A stretch of 64,000 bases of DNA from Cupriavidus malaysiensis (GTDB lineage: Bacteria; Pseudomonadota; Gammaproteobacteria; Burkholderiales; Burkholderiaceae): NCBI RefSeq assembly GCF_001854325.1, contig NZ_CP017754.1, forward strand, positions 3,162,001 to 3,226,000. The letters run 5' to 3'. Numbering within the stretch: the first letter of the stretch is position 1; each line of letters starts with the position of its first letter. Shown here in pieces: positions 8,894-17,334 of the stretch. The translations under genes were made by a program, and so were the position numbers. The notes under the pieces were generated by a model. That model searched no databases. It worked only from the letters and a program-made list of their open reading frames with translations, and was not told where the DNA came from.

Positions 8894-9034
8894 TAATGAG
8901 TTCAGAATCCGGCTGCCACACCGTTTCGTCGTTCCGACCCAGGCGCTCCCCGCCACGGGCCGGTAGCGGAGCTGCCGTGTCGCCGCCCGCGATGAAAACC
9001 GCCCTGCCCGTCTACCGGGTTCGGCGGTTTTTTT
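8894..9034 (+). ncRNA. candidate small RNA or attenuated leader of the PhoH gene
   Basis: A stretch of about 140 nt is framed by a promoter-like element (8859-8887) and a strong rho-independent terminator (8996-9034). No good coding region lies inside; a 69-codon frame from 8896 runs through the terminator and looks incidental. It could be an independent small RNA or a leader whose terminator limits read-through into the PhoH gene at 9120. I do not recognise it as a known RNA family. Confidence 0.4.
8996..9034 (+). terminator. rho-independent terminator
   Basis: An AAACCGCC arm (8996-9003) pairs with GGCGGTTT (9023-9030), with an inner CCCG/CGGG helix, followed by a run of T residues (9028-9034). 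It stands 85 bp in front of the PhoH start codon and would end bcp or leader transcripts. Confidence 0.8.
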
Positions 9035-9119
9035 GTCTGTGCGCGCAACCAGGCCGCCGCCTGGCACCCGCCGGCCTGCGCGCGCTTCCCGCTGCGTCCC
9101 CCTGAAAGGAAAGCCAAGC

Positions 9120-10823
9120 ATGCCGCTGCCCACCATGCCCACCAAGCCGGCTCAACTGCTCGATCCGAGCGAGTTCGCCCCGGTCACCGCGTTGCCCAAG
9201 GCCAGGACCGCGACACAGGGCAAGAAACCGGTGCCCGCGCTGGAGCGCGTGGCCTTGCTGGAAACCGGTGATGCGGAACCCGCCCCGGCAACACGAGCGC
9301 GCGCCACGACCACGCGCGCCCGCGCCAAGGACGTGCCCGCGGTTCCGGTGGCCCCGCCCGTAGCAGCCCCCGTCAGCGTCCTCAAGCCGGCCACCGCCCC
9401 GAGCCGGCGCGCGCGCAAGGACAACGGCCCGAGCAAGCTGTTCGTACTCGACACCAATGTGCTGATGCACGATCCGTCCTCCCTGTTCCGCTTCGAGGAA
9501 CACGACATCTATCTGCCGATGATGACGCTGGAGGAACTGGATAACCACAAGAAGGGCATGAGCGAAGTCGCGCGCAACGCCCGTACCGTCAGCCGCACGC
9601 TCGACGCGCTGGTGGCAAACACCGACGGCGCGCTCGACGAAGGCCTGCTGCTGGCCAAGCTCGGCAACCGCGACGCGCAGGGCAAGCTGTTCTTCCAGAC
9701 CCGGCTCAACGACATCAAGCTGCCCGAAGGCCTGCCGCAGGGCAAGGCCGACAACCAGATCCTCGGCGTGGTCAGCGCGCTCAAGGAGCAGCAGCCGGGC
9801 CGCCAGGTGGTGCTGGTGTCGAAAGACATCAATATGCGCATCAAGGCCCGCGCGCTGGGCCTGCCCGCCGAGGACTACTTCAACGACCAGGTCCTGGAAG
9901 ACAAGGACCTGCTCTACTCGGGCGTGATGGCGCTGCCGGGCGACTTCTGGACAAAGCACGGCAAGGGCGTCGAAAGCTGGCAGGATCCGAAGTCGGGCGC
10001 GATGTTCTACCGCCTGACCGGCCCGCTGGTGCCGTCCTTCCTGGTCAACCAGTTCGTCTACCTGGAGCCCTCCGACGGCAGTCTGCCGCTCTATGCGCAA
10101 GTCAAGGAGATCAACGGCAAGACCGCGCTGCTGCAGACACTGAAGGACTTCACCCACAACAAGAACAATGTCTGGAGCGTGACCGCGCGCAACCGCGAGC
10201 AGAACTTCGCGCTGAACCTGCTGATGAACCCGGAGGTGGACTTCGTCACCCTGCTGGGCCAGGCCGGCACCGGCAAGACGCTGCTGGCGCTGGCCTCGGG
10301 CCTGGAGCAGGTGCTCGACCAGAAGCTGTACAACGAGATCATTGTCACCCGCGCCACGGTGCCGGTCGGCGAGGACATCGGCTTCCTGCCGGGCACCGAG
10401 GAAGAAAAGATGCAGCCCTGGATGGGCGCTTTCGACGACAACCTCGAGGTGCTGCAGAAGAGCGACGACAGCGCCGGCGACTGGGGCCGCGCCGCCACGC
10501 AGGAGCTGATCCGTTCCCGCATCAAGGTCAAGAGCATGAACTTCATGCGCGGGCGCACCTTCGTCAACAAGTTCGTCATCATCGACGAGGCGCAGAACCT
10601 GACGCCCAAGCAGATGAAGACGCTGGTGACTCGGGCCGGCCCAGGCACCAAGATCGTGTGCCTCGGCAATATCGCGCAGATCGACACGCCTTACCTGACC
10701 GAAGGGTCGTCCGGCCTGACCTATGTGGTGGACCGCTTCAAGGGCTGGAGCCACAGTGGCCATGTCACGCTGGCGCGCGGCGAGCGTTCGCGCCTGGCTG
10801 ACCACGCCGCCGACGTGCTCTGA
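9120..10823 (+). CDS. PIN domain-PhoH family ATPase (PhoH2 type)
   Basis: A 567-residue protein starting at the ATG behind GAAAGGA. Residues 1-105 are Ala/Pro/Arg-rich and probably disordered. A PIN nuclease domain follows (about 106-240; KLFVLDTNVLMHDP with acidic DTN, then TLEELDNHKKG). The C-terminal PhoH ATPase domain has Walker A GQAGTGKT near 380 and DEAQN near 489. PhoH2 proteins of other bacteria are reported RNA helicase/ribonucleases. The gene stands alone after a terminator, so expression may depend on read-through of 8996-9034. Confidence 0.93.
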   Translation: MPLPTMPTKPAQLLDPSEFAPVTALPKARTATQGKKPVPALERVALLETGDAEPAPATRARATTTRARAKDVPAVPVAPPVAAPVSVLKPATAPSRRARKDNGPSKLFVLDTNVLMHDPSSLFRFEEHDIYLPMMTLEELDNHKKGMSEVARNARTVSRTLDALVANTDGALDEGLLLAKLGNRDAQGKLFFQTRLNDIKLPEGLPQGKADNQILGVVSALKEQQPGRQVVLVSKDINMRIKARALGLPAEDYFNDQVLEDKDLLYSGVMALPGDFWTKHGKGVESWQDPKSGAMFYRLTGPLVPSFLVNQFVYLEPSDGSLPLYAQVKEINGKTALLQTLKDFTHNKNNVWSVTARNREQNFALNLLMNPEVDFVTLLGQAGTGKTLLALASGLEQVLDQKLYNEIIVTRATVPVGEDIGFLPGTEEEKMQPWMGAFDDNLEVLQKSDDSAGDWGRAATQELIRSRIKVKSMNFMRGRTFVNKFVIIDEAQNLTPKQMKTLVTRAGPGTKIVCLGNIAQIDTPYLTEGSSGLTYVVDRFKGWSHSGHVTLARGERSRLADHAADVL

Positions 10824-10962
10824 GGCAATTGACCACCGTCCCGGCGGGCCCAGGACGGGGCCCGCCGGCGTGTGCCCGCCACGCCCGAGACGGCGTGGCG
10901 GGCGTTCGCGCTTCCAGCGGGCGTTGCTTTCCGTTGTTTCAACCTGGCAGGAGGAGTCATCG

Positions 10963-11433
10963 ATGCAGGACTGCCCGACGCAATTCTCCAGGCAGCGGCC
11001 ACGTGCCGCCCGCGCACCCGCGACCGCTTCCCGTACCGGCTGGCTGCCGCTGCTGCCTCTGCTCGCCAGCCTGTCCGCCGTCGTAGCCTGGCACCCCGCC
11101 TGCGCCGCGGACGGGCTGGTGATCCGCACCATGGGGCCGGTCAGCTACGTCTGCGGCGGCGTCGCCGAGGACGAGCGCCAGGCGCTGGCCGCGCAGGAGC
11201 AGAACTTCAATATGGGGGTGCTGTTCACGCGCGGCGAAAACGGCGAGTACCTGGCCGACGTGTCGGTGCGCCTGGTCTACGACGGCCAGGAGGTCGCCCG
11301 TTTCCGAGCGAACGGTCCGCGCTGCCTGATACGTGCGCCGGAAGGCAGCTACAATATTGAAGCAAGCTACAAGGGGCAGCCGCGCTCTCTCACGGTGAAC
11401 ACCGGCACCCGTAACGCGCAATTGCGCTGGTAG
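10963..11433 (+). CDS. secreted protein of unknown function
   Basis: The ATG follows a good GGAGGAG site (spacing about 7) and gives 156 residues. A basic N-region and a hydrophobic stretch (LPLLPLLASLSAVVAW) end in HPACAAD, which reads as a Sec signal peptide with cleavage after CAA. The mature part is short, beta-rich and contains two cysteines (YVCGG and PRCLI). The C-terminus (GSYNIEASYKGQPRSLTVN) recalls carboxypeptidase-regulatory or transthyretin-like beta sandwiches, but I do not recognise a family. It precedes the NlpC/P60 lipoprotein gene. Confidence 0.8.
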   Translation: MQDCPTQFSRQRPRAARAPATASRTGWLPLLPLLASLSAVVAWHPACAADGLVIRTMGPVSYVCGGVAEDERQALAAQEQNFNMGVLFTRGENGEYLADVSVRLVYDGQEVARFRANGPRCLIRAPEGSYNIEASYKGQPRSLTVNTGTRNAQLRW

Positions 11434-11489
11434 CCGCGCTGGCAGCCAGGCAGCAGCCTGCTGGCAGCCGGATGGAAGAGACCCAGAGG

Positions 11490-12191
11490 ATGCCCGCAAG
11501 CCGACACCCCGCAGCCGTCGCAGCGCCCACCGGACCTGCCCGCCAGGTCGGCTGCGGCCGCCCGCGCCTCGCGCTGGCCTGCCTGGCGGCCCTGCTGCTG
11601 GCTGCCTGCGCCTCGTCGCCGCCAGCCCGCTATGCTGGCTCCGCGCGCGCGCCTCGCCCCGTGATCGCCGACCCGTCTGCCGGCACCGAGGAAATCTCCA
11701 TCCAGGCTATGTCGCTGGTCGGCACGCCTTATCGCTATGGCGGCAATACACCCGATTCCGGCTTCGATTGCAGCGGGCTGGTGCGCTACGTGGTGGCGCG
11801 TGCCGCCAATGTGAACCTGCCGCGCACCACCGAAGCCATGGGCGTGCGCGGCGCTCCGCTCGAGCGCAGCCAGGTGGCGGCGGGCGATCTGGTCTTCTTC
11901 AATACCACGGGCCGGCCGAATTCCCATGTCGGCATCTACGTCGGCCAGAACCGTTTCGTGCATGCACCGTCCACAGGAGGCACGGTGCGCCTCGAGGACA
12001 TGAGCAAATCCTACTGGGCTTCGCGCTACAACGGCGCGCGCCGGGTCTCGGGCCCGCTGGATCCCGGCGACTCGCCGGTCATGGTGGTGCAATCGACCCC
12101 GGCGCCCGCCTCCTCCTCCACGCCCGTCCGCGCGGCCACGGCCCAGCCGGCCGACGACGACGATCCGATCGCGGCCTTCGCCAACCGCTGA
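11490..12191 (+). CDS. NlpC/P60 family lipoprotein, probable peptidoglycan endopeptidase
   Basis: I chose the ATG at 11490 because GGAAGAG lies 10 bp upstream; an in-frame ATG at 11472 is possible. The protein (233 residues) has a lipoprotein signal with lipobox LLAACA (Cys40). The NlpC/P60 catalytic domain follows: Cys94 in GFDCSGLVRY, His146 in SHVGIYV and His158 in FVHAPS. Such enzymes cut cell-wall peptide crosslinks in the periplasm. The last 45 residues are low-complexity and acidic (ADDDDPIAAFANR). A terminator follows directly. Confidence 0.92.
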   Translation: MPASRHPAAVAAPTGPARQVGCGRPRLALACLAALLLAACASSPPARYAGSARAPRPVIADPSAGTEEISIQAMSLVGTPYRYGGNTPDSGFDCSGLVRYVVARAANVNLPRTTEAMGVRGAPLERSQVAAGDLVFFNTTGRPNSHVGIYVGQNRFVHAPSTGGTVRLEDMSKSYWASRYNGARRVSGPLDPGDSPVMVVQSTPAPASSSTPVRAATAQPADDDDPIAAFANR

Positions 12192-12201
12192 AGCCGAAAT
12201 C

Positions 12202-12230
12202 AAAAGGCCGGGCATCGCCCGGCCTTTTCT
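12202..12230. terminator. bidirectional rho-independent terminator
   Basis: A perfect 12-bp stem AAAAGGCCGGGC / GCCCGGCCTTTT (12202-12213 with 12217-12228) and a 3-nt loop. It has T-runs in both directions and lies between the convergent NlpC/P60 and pit genes. Confidence 0.88.
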
Positions 12231-12272
12231 GTCATCCGATGCCGGTCGCCCCGGCACCCGCGGCATGCGGGG

Positions 12273-13283
12273 TCAGAGCACGTGCTTGCCCACCCACCAG
12301 GCGATCGCCGCCATGAAGGCCGAGGCCGGAATGGTCAGCACCCAGGCCCAGACGATATTGCCCGCCACGCCCCAGCGCACGGCGGACATCTTCTGCACCG
12401 AGCCCACGCCGACGATGGCGCCGGTGATGGTATGGGTGGTGGACACGGGCACGCCCAGCGCGGAAGCGATGAACAAGGTCAGCGCACCGCCGGTCTCCGC
12501 GCAGAAGCCGCCGACCGGCTTGAGCTTGGTGATCTTCTGCCCCATGGTGCGCACGATGCGCCAGCCGCCGAACAGCGTGCCCATACCGATCGCCACGTAG
12601 CAGCAGACGATGACCCACACCGGGGGCTCGGCGCCACCGGCGGCCACGTGGCCGCTGGCGATCAGCAGCATCCAGATGATGCCGATGGTCTTCTGCGCGT
12701 CGTTGCCGCCGTGGCCCAGGCTGTACATCGAGGCGGACAGCAGCTGCAGCCGGCGGAACCAGCGGTCGACGCGCGACGGCGGCGTGCGGAAAAAGGTCCA
12801 GCCGACGATCACCATCATCAGCGAACCGAGCACCATGCCGAGCAGCGGCGAGATCAGGATGAAGGCCACCGTCTTCAGCAGGCCGCCGCCCACCAGTGCG
12901 CCGGTGCCCGACTTGGCCACCGCCGCACCGACCAGGCCGCCGATCAACGCATGCGACGACGATGACGGAATGCCGTAGTACCAGGTGATCAGGTTCCAGG
13001 CGATCGCCCCCATCAGCGCGCCGAACACCACATAGTGGTCGACGATCGCCACGTCGATGGTGCCGGTGCCCACGGTGGCGGCGACCTTGAGGTGGAAGAT
13101 GAAGATCGCGACCACATTGCACATGGCCGCCATCGCCACCGCATGGTGGGGCTTGAGCACCCCGGTGGAGACCACGGTCGCGATGGAGTTTGCCGCGTCA
13201 TGGAAGCCGTTCATGAAATCGAACAGCAAGGCGAGCGCCACCAGCAGGGCGATCACCCACAGGCTCATTTGTACGGTCTGCAT
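12273..13283 (-). CDS. pit: low-affinity inorganic phosphate transporter, PiT family
   Basis: A 336-residue polytopic inner-membrane protein with the two PiT signature repeats: DFMNGFHDAANSIATVVSTG near the N-terminus and GHGGNDAQKTIGI in the middle, plus GVPVSTTHTITGAI near the C-terminus. It imports phosphate (often as a metal-phosphate complex) with protons. It follows the DUF47 gene by 13 bp. That pairing is common and DUF47 proteins are thought to regulate or chaperone PiT transporters. Confidence 0.95.
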   Translation of the reverse strand: MQTVQMSLWVIALLVALALLFDFMNGFHDAANSIATVVSTGVLKPHHAVAMAAMCNVVAIFIFHLKVAATVGTGTIDVAIVDHYVVFGALMGAIAWNLITWYYGIPSSSSHALIGGLVGAAVAKSGTGALVGGGLLKTVAFILISPLLGMVLGSLMMVIVGWTFFRTPPSRVDRWFRRLQLLSASMYSLGHGGNDAQKTIGIIWMLLIASGHVAAGGAEPPVWVIVCCYVAIGMGTLFGGWRIVRTMGQKITKLKPVGGFCAETGGALTLFIASALGVPVSTTHTITGAIVGVGSVQKMSAVRWGVAGNIVWAWVLTIPASAFMAAIAWWVGKHVL

Positions 13284-13296
13284 GCGGGTACGCGCC

Positions 13297-13923
13297 TCAG
13301 GCGTTCTCGAGGACGATGCCCTCGATGATGTTCGCCACGTCCTCGCACTTGTCGGTGATGGTCTCGAGCTGCTCGTAGATGGCCTTCAGCTTGATCAGAC
13401 GCTTGACGTCGGTCTCGTCGCGGAACAGCTTGGACATGGCGGCACGCATCACGCGGTCGGCTTCCGACTCGAGCTGGTCGATCTGCTGGGCAGTCTTCAG
13501 GATGGTGCTGGCATTGCTCATGTCCTCGAGCAGGCCCACGGCGATCTTGACCTGGTCGCAGCACTGCACGCAGATGGCGGCCAGGCGGCGTGCCTCCTCG
13601 GTCAGGCTGGTCACGTCGTACAGCGAGATGGTTTCCGCCACGTCCTCCATCAGGTCGAGGATGTCGTCCATGGTGGTGATCAGCTTGTGGATCTCGTCAC
13701 GGTCCAGCGGCGTGATGAAGGTCTTGTGCAGCAGGTCGATGGTGTCGTGCGTGATGCGGTCGGCCTTCTTCTCGGTGGCCTGCACGCGGCGCGCATGCGC
13801 TTCGGCATTCGGCAGGTCGTTCACCAAGACCTCGAGTTCGCGCGCGGCGGTGGTCGCGCATTCCGCGTGCTGGTTGAAATATTCGAAGAACTTGCCCTCG
13901 GTGGGCATGAATCGGCCGAACAT
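13297..13923 (-). CDS. DUF47 family PhoU-like protein, putative PiT accessory factor
   Basis: A 208-residue, mostly helical, charged protein starting MFGRFMPTEGKFFEYFNQHA, a typical DUF47 N-terminus. The sequence is rich in heptad-like acidic and basic helices (HDTIDLLHKTFITPLDRDEIH, QIDQLESEADRV), as in PhoU-related three-helix bundles. The frame extends upstream to 14043 but only this ATG gives a family-like start. It forms an operon with pit. Its molecular role is inferred from context. Confidence 0.92.
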   Translation of the reverse strand: MFGRFMPTEGKFFEYFNQHAECATTAARELEVLVNDLPNAEAHARRVQATEKKADRITHDTIDLLHKTFITPLDRDEIHKLITTMDDILDLMEDVAETISLYDVTSLTEEARRLAAICVQCCDQVKIAVGLLEDMSNASTILKTAQQIDQLESEADRVMRAAMSKLFRDETDVKRLIKLKAIYEQLETITDKCEDVANIIEGIVLENA

Positions 13924-14007
13924 GAAATGTTCCTTGTCGTAGCGCCGGGGGGCGCCGCTGGGATTGTTGCGGGGGGTGGATGCGGCGGACACAGGTCCGC
14001 ATGACAC

Positions 14008-14031
14008 GACAGCCGCGCGAAGGCGGCTGTC
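14008..14031 (-). other. 5' leader hairpin upstream of DUF47-pit
   Basis: A perfect 9-bp inverted repeat (GACAGCCGC, 14008-14016, with GCGGCTGTC, 14023-14031) lies about 85 bp upstream of the DUF47 start. A possible -10 (TAAAAT on the minus strand, 14045-14050) would place it at the very 5' end of the mRNA. It may stabilise the transcript or bind a regulator; no T-tract makes it a terminator. Confidence 0.4.
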
Positions 14032-14126
14032 ATCAAGTCGCAATATTTTACAGGGTTGCCGGCGCCGCGCCGCGACAATCGACGCAATTTGCGTCTGCTT
14101 CCCGCGAAGCCGCGCCGGTGCTGGCG

Positions 14127-15518
14127 TCAGGTGTCGTTGTCGAAGAAGGCCGGACCGCCGCTGAAGTTGTCGAACTTGGTGAACTGGCCCAGGAAGGTCA
14201 GGCGCACCGTGCCGATCGGACCGTTACGCTGCTTGCCGATGATGATCTCGGCCGTGCCCTTGTCCTGCGAATCCGGGTTGTAGACTTCGTCGCGGTAGAT
14301 GAACAGGATCACGTCGGCATCCTGCTCGATGGCGCCGGATTCGCGTAAGTCTGACATCACCGGCCGCTTGTTCGGCCGCTGTTCCAGGCTGCGGTTGAGC
14401 TGCGACAGCGCGATCACCGGGCAGTTCAGCTCTTTGGCCAGGCCCTTGAGCGAACGCGAGATCTCGGAAATCTCGGTGGCGCGGTTCTCGCCGCCGCCCG
14501 AGCCCGACATCAGCTGCAGGTAATCGATGATGATCAGGCCGAGCTGGCCGCACTGGCGCGCCAGCCGGCGCGAGCGCGCGCGCAGCTCCATCGGGTTCAG
14601 CGCGGGCGTCTCGTCGATGAAGAGCTGGGCATCGTTCATGCGCTGGATCGCATGGGTCAGCCGCGGCCAGTCCTCGTCGAGCAGGCGCCCCGTGCGCAGC
14701 CGGTGCTGGTCGAGCCGGCCGACCGAACCGAGCATACGCATGGCGAGCTGGGTACCCGCCATTTCCATCGAGAAGACCGCGACCGGCAGCCCCTGCTCGA
14801 CAGCGACGTGCTCGCCGATATTGAGCGAGAACGCCGTCTTACCCATCGACGGACGCCCGGCGACGATGACCAGGTCGCCCGGCTGCATGCCGCTGGTCAT
14901 CCGGTCCAGGTCGATGAAGCCGGTAGGCACGCCCGTCACGTCGGACGTCGAATCGCGGTGGTACAGCTCGTCGATGCGCTCCACCACCTGGGTCAGCAGC
15001 GGCTGGATCTCCTGGAAGCCGGCCTGCCCGCGCGCGCCTTCCTCGGCGATGGCGAAGACCTTGGATTCGGCTTCGTCGAGCAGCTCGCGCACCTCGCGGC
15101 CCTTGGGCGCGAAAGCGGCGGTGGCGATATCGTCGGCCACCGTCACCAGCTTGCGCAGCACCGAGCGCTCGCGCACGATTTCCGCATAGCGGCGGATATT
15201 GGCCGCACTCGGCGTGTTCTGCGCCAGCGAATTGAGATAGGCCAGGCCGCCGACTTCCTCCGCCTTGCCTGCCACCTGCAGCATCTCGTAGACGGTGATG
15301 ACGTCGGCGGGCTTGGTGGCCGAGATCAGGCGGGCGATGCTCTGGAAGATCAGCCGATGGTCGAAGCGGTAGAAGTCCGCCTCCGACAGGAAATCCGCGA
15401 TGCGGTCCCAGGCGGCGTTGTCCAGCAGCAGGCCGCCGAGCACCGATTGCTCGGCCTCGATGGAGTGCGGCGGGACCTTGAGGTTGTCTAGTTGGGGGTC
15501 GGCGACGGGCGCATTCAT
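14127..15518 (-). CDS. dnaB: replicative DNA helicase DnaB
   Basis: A 463-residue hexameric 5'-3' helicase that drives the replication fork. The ATG at 15518 was chosen over an in-frame TTG three codons earlier. The N-terminal scaffold domain begins PPHSIEAEQSVLGGLLLDN. The RecA-like domain has Walker A AGRPSMGKTAFSLN (about residue 218), Walker B IIIDYLQLM and the SLKGLAKELNCPVIALSQLNR helix. No intein is present. It lies downstream of the rpsF-priB-rpsR-rplI operon, separated by a terminator. Confidence 0.97.
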   Translation of the reverse strand: MNAPVADPQLDNLKVPPHSIEAEQSVLGGLLLDNAAWDRIADFLSEADFYRFDHRLIFQSIARLISATKPADVITVYEMLQVAGKAEEVGGLAYLNSLAQNTPSAANIRRYAEIVRERSVLRKLVTVADDIATAAFAPKGREVRELLDEAESKVFAIAEEGARGQAGFQEIQPLLTQVVERIDELYHRDSTSDVTGVPTGFIDLDRMTSGMQPGDLVIVAGRPSMGKTAFSLNIGEHVAVEQGLPVAVFSMEMAGTQLAMRMLGSVGRLDQHRLRTGRLLDEDWPRLTHAIQRMNDAQLFIDETPALNPMELRARSRRLARQCGQLGLIIIDYLQLMSGSGGGENRATEISEISRSLKGLAKELNCPVIALSQLNRSLEQRPNKRPVMSDLRESGAIEQDADVILFIYRDEVYNPDSQDKGTAEIIIGKQRNGPIGTVRLTFLGQFTKFDNFSGGPAFFDNDT

Positions 15519-15613
15519 GGGGGGCAATTATAGCGGCGACGGGGCCCGGCCCGCGCGGAGAATTCGGCAGTGGCGAACCACTGTGGCGTCGGCGGCGTCA
15601 CGCGACGGACAAG

Positions 15614-15648
15614 AAAAAAGGCAGAAGCCCAAGCTTCTGCCTTTTCTC
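15614..15648 (-). terminator. rho-independent terminator of the rpsF-rplI operon
   Basis: A 13-bp perfect stem AAAAGGCAGAAGC / GCTTCTGCCTTTT (15616-15628 with 15633-15645), loop of 4 nt, and a run of six T residues on the minus strand. It follows rplI by about 60 bp. Confidence 0.9.
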
Positions 15649-15708
15649 GTGATCCGAACCGGCCGGTGCGTGCCGCTGCGGGCACCGCTCCAGCCTGGCG
15701 CCGGAATC

Positions 15709-16161
15709 TCAGACCTGCTCGCCCAGCACCGAGACGGTCACGTCGACCACCACGTCGGTGTGCAGCGCCACGCTGACCGGATGGTCGCCGACCATCTTCA
15801 GCGGACCGTTCGGCAGGCGGACCTGCGCCTTCTCGACGACGAAGCCTTGCGGAGCCAGGGCTTCGGCGATGTCGGCGTTGGTCACCGAGCCGAACAGGCG
15901 GCCATCCACACCCGACTTCTGGGTGATCTGGATGGTCAGGCCGTTCAGCTTCTCGCCTTCCGCCTGGGCGGCGGCCAGCTTCTCGGCGGCAGCCTTTTCC
16001 AGGTCGGCACGCTTGGCTTCGAATTCTTCGATGGCGGACTGGGTCGCGCGGCGGGCCTTCTTGCTCGGGATCAGGAAGTTACGGGCGTAACCGTCCTTCA
16101 CGCGAACGATGTCACCCAGGTTGCCCAGGTTGACGACTTTTTCAAGCAGAATGACTTGCAT
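15709..16161 (-). CDS. rplI: 50S ribosomal protein L9
   Basis: 150 residues beginning [19 protein letters not shown], the diagnostic L9 N-terminal fold, followed by [17 protein letters not shown] long connecting helix leads to the C-terminal domain ([13 protein letters not shown]). Last gene of rpsF-priB-rpsR-rplI, followed by a strong terminator. Confidence 0.98.
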   Translation of the reverse strand: MQVILLEKVVNLGNLGDIVRVKDGYARNFLIPSKKARRATQSAIEEFEAKRADLEKAAAEKLAAAQAEGEKLNGLTIQITQKSGVDGRLFGSVTNADIAEALAPQGFVVEKAQVRLPNGPLKMVGDHPVSVALHTDVVVDVTVSVLGEQV

Positions 16162-16194
16162 CGTATATCTCTCCTTTACCTAGGGCCTGGACAA

Positions 16195-16473
16195 TCAGTT
16201 CTTGTGCAGGTCGGTGTACGGCAGCAGCGCGAGGAAACGCGCACGCTTGATAGCCGTATCGAGCTGACGCTGATAGTGCGCCTTGGTACCGGTCAGGCGT
16301 GCCGGCGTGATCTTGCCGTTGTCGCCGATGAAGTCCTTCAGGGTGTCCAGATCCTTGTAGTCGATCTGTTCCACGCCAGCCACGGTGAAGCGGCAGAAGC
16401 GCTTGCGCTTGAACAGCGGGTTCTGCTGCTGGAAGCGCTTCTTGTTCTTGTTGTCACGTTTGACGAATGCCAT
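16195..16473 (-). CDS. rpsR: 30S ribosomal protein S18
   Basis: 92 residues with the S18 core: [21 protein letters not shown], then [29 protein letters not shown]. Binds 16S rRNA with S6 in the platform of the small subunit. The start is 3 bp downstream of the priB stop, so the two are tightly coupled. Confidence 0.98.
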   Translation of the reverse strand: MAFVKRDNKNKKRFQQQNPLFKRKRFCRFTVAGVEQIDYKDLDTLKDFIGDNGKITPARLTGTKAHYQRQLDTAIKRARFLALLPYTDLHKN

Positions 16474-16476
16474 GAT

Positions 16477-16776
16477 TCAATCCTTTTCGAATGCTTTACA
16501 TCCAGTGATGTGAAAGACGAGAGCCTTGCTGTTGCGATGCTTGCGGGCCAGGAAGCCTTCGCAGTCGAGCAGCGTGCCCAGCGGCATGCGCTCCAGGCGC
16601 TGGCCGACCGGGCCGATGCCCATCGCCGCGATGGCGAACTCGATCTGCCGGGGAATCTGCGCCTCGACCACCTCGCCAGCGTGCTGCAGCAAGCAGTTCA
16701 CGACAGGCACGCCGGCCGGCGTGTAGCGCAGGGCTTCGCGTTCGACTAGGGTCGCGGACAGCCGCAACTGGTTCAA
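16477..16776 (-). CDS. priB: primosomal replication protein N (PriB)
   Basis: A 99-residue OB-fold protein that binds single-stranded DNA and assists PriA-dependent replication restart. The start is TTG (16776), chosen because AAGGAGG lies about 7 bp upstream and the protein then begins MNQLRLSATLVEREALRYTP as in other PriB. The rest (GVPVVNCLLQHAGEVVEAQ, MPLGTLLDCEGFLA) fits the family. It lies between rpsF and rpsR, the usual proteobacterial position. Confidence 0.94.
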   Translation of the reverse strand: MNQLRLSATLVEREALRYTPAGVPVVNCLLQHAGEVVEAQIPRQIEFAIAAMGIGPVGQRLERMPLGTLLDCEGFLARKHRNSKALVFHITGCKAFEKD

Positions 16777-16850
16777 CGCGCGCCTCCTTGCTGGTCCCGG
16801 GCCACCCCGCCGATCCGGCCGGGCAGCGCTCTAGCGCACCGCACCGCCGA

Positions 16851-17225
16851 TCAGGCGGCCTGGCTCTCGCTGCTTTGTTGCGCGGCCTTGCGGGCTTCTT
16901 CGCGCTGCACTTCCTTCATCATCGGCGAGGGAGCGGTTTCGGCCTTCTTGGTCTGGACGATCAGGTGACGCAGCACCGCATCGTTGAACTTGAACGCGTG
17001 TTCGAGTTCGGCCAGGGTTTCCTTGCCGCATTCGATGTTCAGGCAAACGTAGTGAGCCTTGGCCAGCTTCTGGATCATGTAGGCCAGTTGGCGACGACCC
17101 CAGTCTTCCACGCGGTGAACCTGGCCATTCTGCGAGGTGACCAGCGACTTGTAACGCTCGATCATCGCGGGCACTTGTTCGCTCTGGTCCGGATGGACGA
17201 TAAAGACGATTTCGTAATGACGCAT
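16851..17225 (-). CDS. rpsF: 30S ribosomal protein S6
   Basis: 124 residues starting [30 protein letters not shown] precedes the ATG at 17225. The core [20 protein letters not shown] and [16 protein letters not shown] is typical. The C-terminal tail is Lys/Glu/Gln-rich and variable in the family. First gene of the operon. Confidence 0.98.
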   Translation of the reverse strand: MRHYEIVFIVHPDQSEQVPAMIERYKSLVTSQNGQVHRVEDWGRRQLAYMIQKLAKAHYVCLNIECGKETLAELEHAFKFNDAVLRHLIVQTKKAETAPSPMMKEVQREEARKAAQQSSESQAA

Positions 17226-17291
17226 TGACGCTCCTTTTGGGATGAGCCACCCGGGCGTCACGTCCGGTGCGGCAAGGTTGGATAGCCTGCC

Positions 17292-17321
17292 ATTATAGCC
17301 CGCAGCAAGCTGGCACGGCAA
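17292..17321 (-). promoter_or_regulatory. sigma-70 promoter of the rpsF operon
   Basis: On the minus strand TTGCCG (17321-17316), an 18-bp spacer and a perfect TATAAT (17297-17292). Transcription would start about 60 bp upstream of rpsF, a suitable leader for ribosomal-protein autoregulation. Confidence 0.75.
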
Positions 17322-17334
17322 GCAGACTGCCCGC

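Noticed and set aside
8896..9105. 69-codon plus-strand frame inside the putative small RNA
   Set aside because: It runs through the terminator hairpin, lacks a ribosome site and has no coding-like features.
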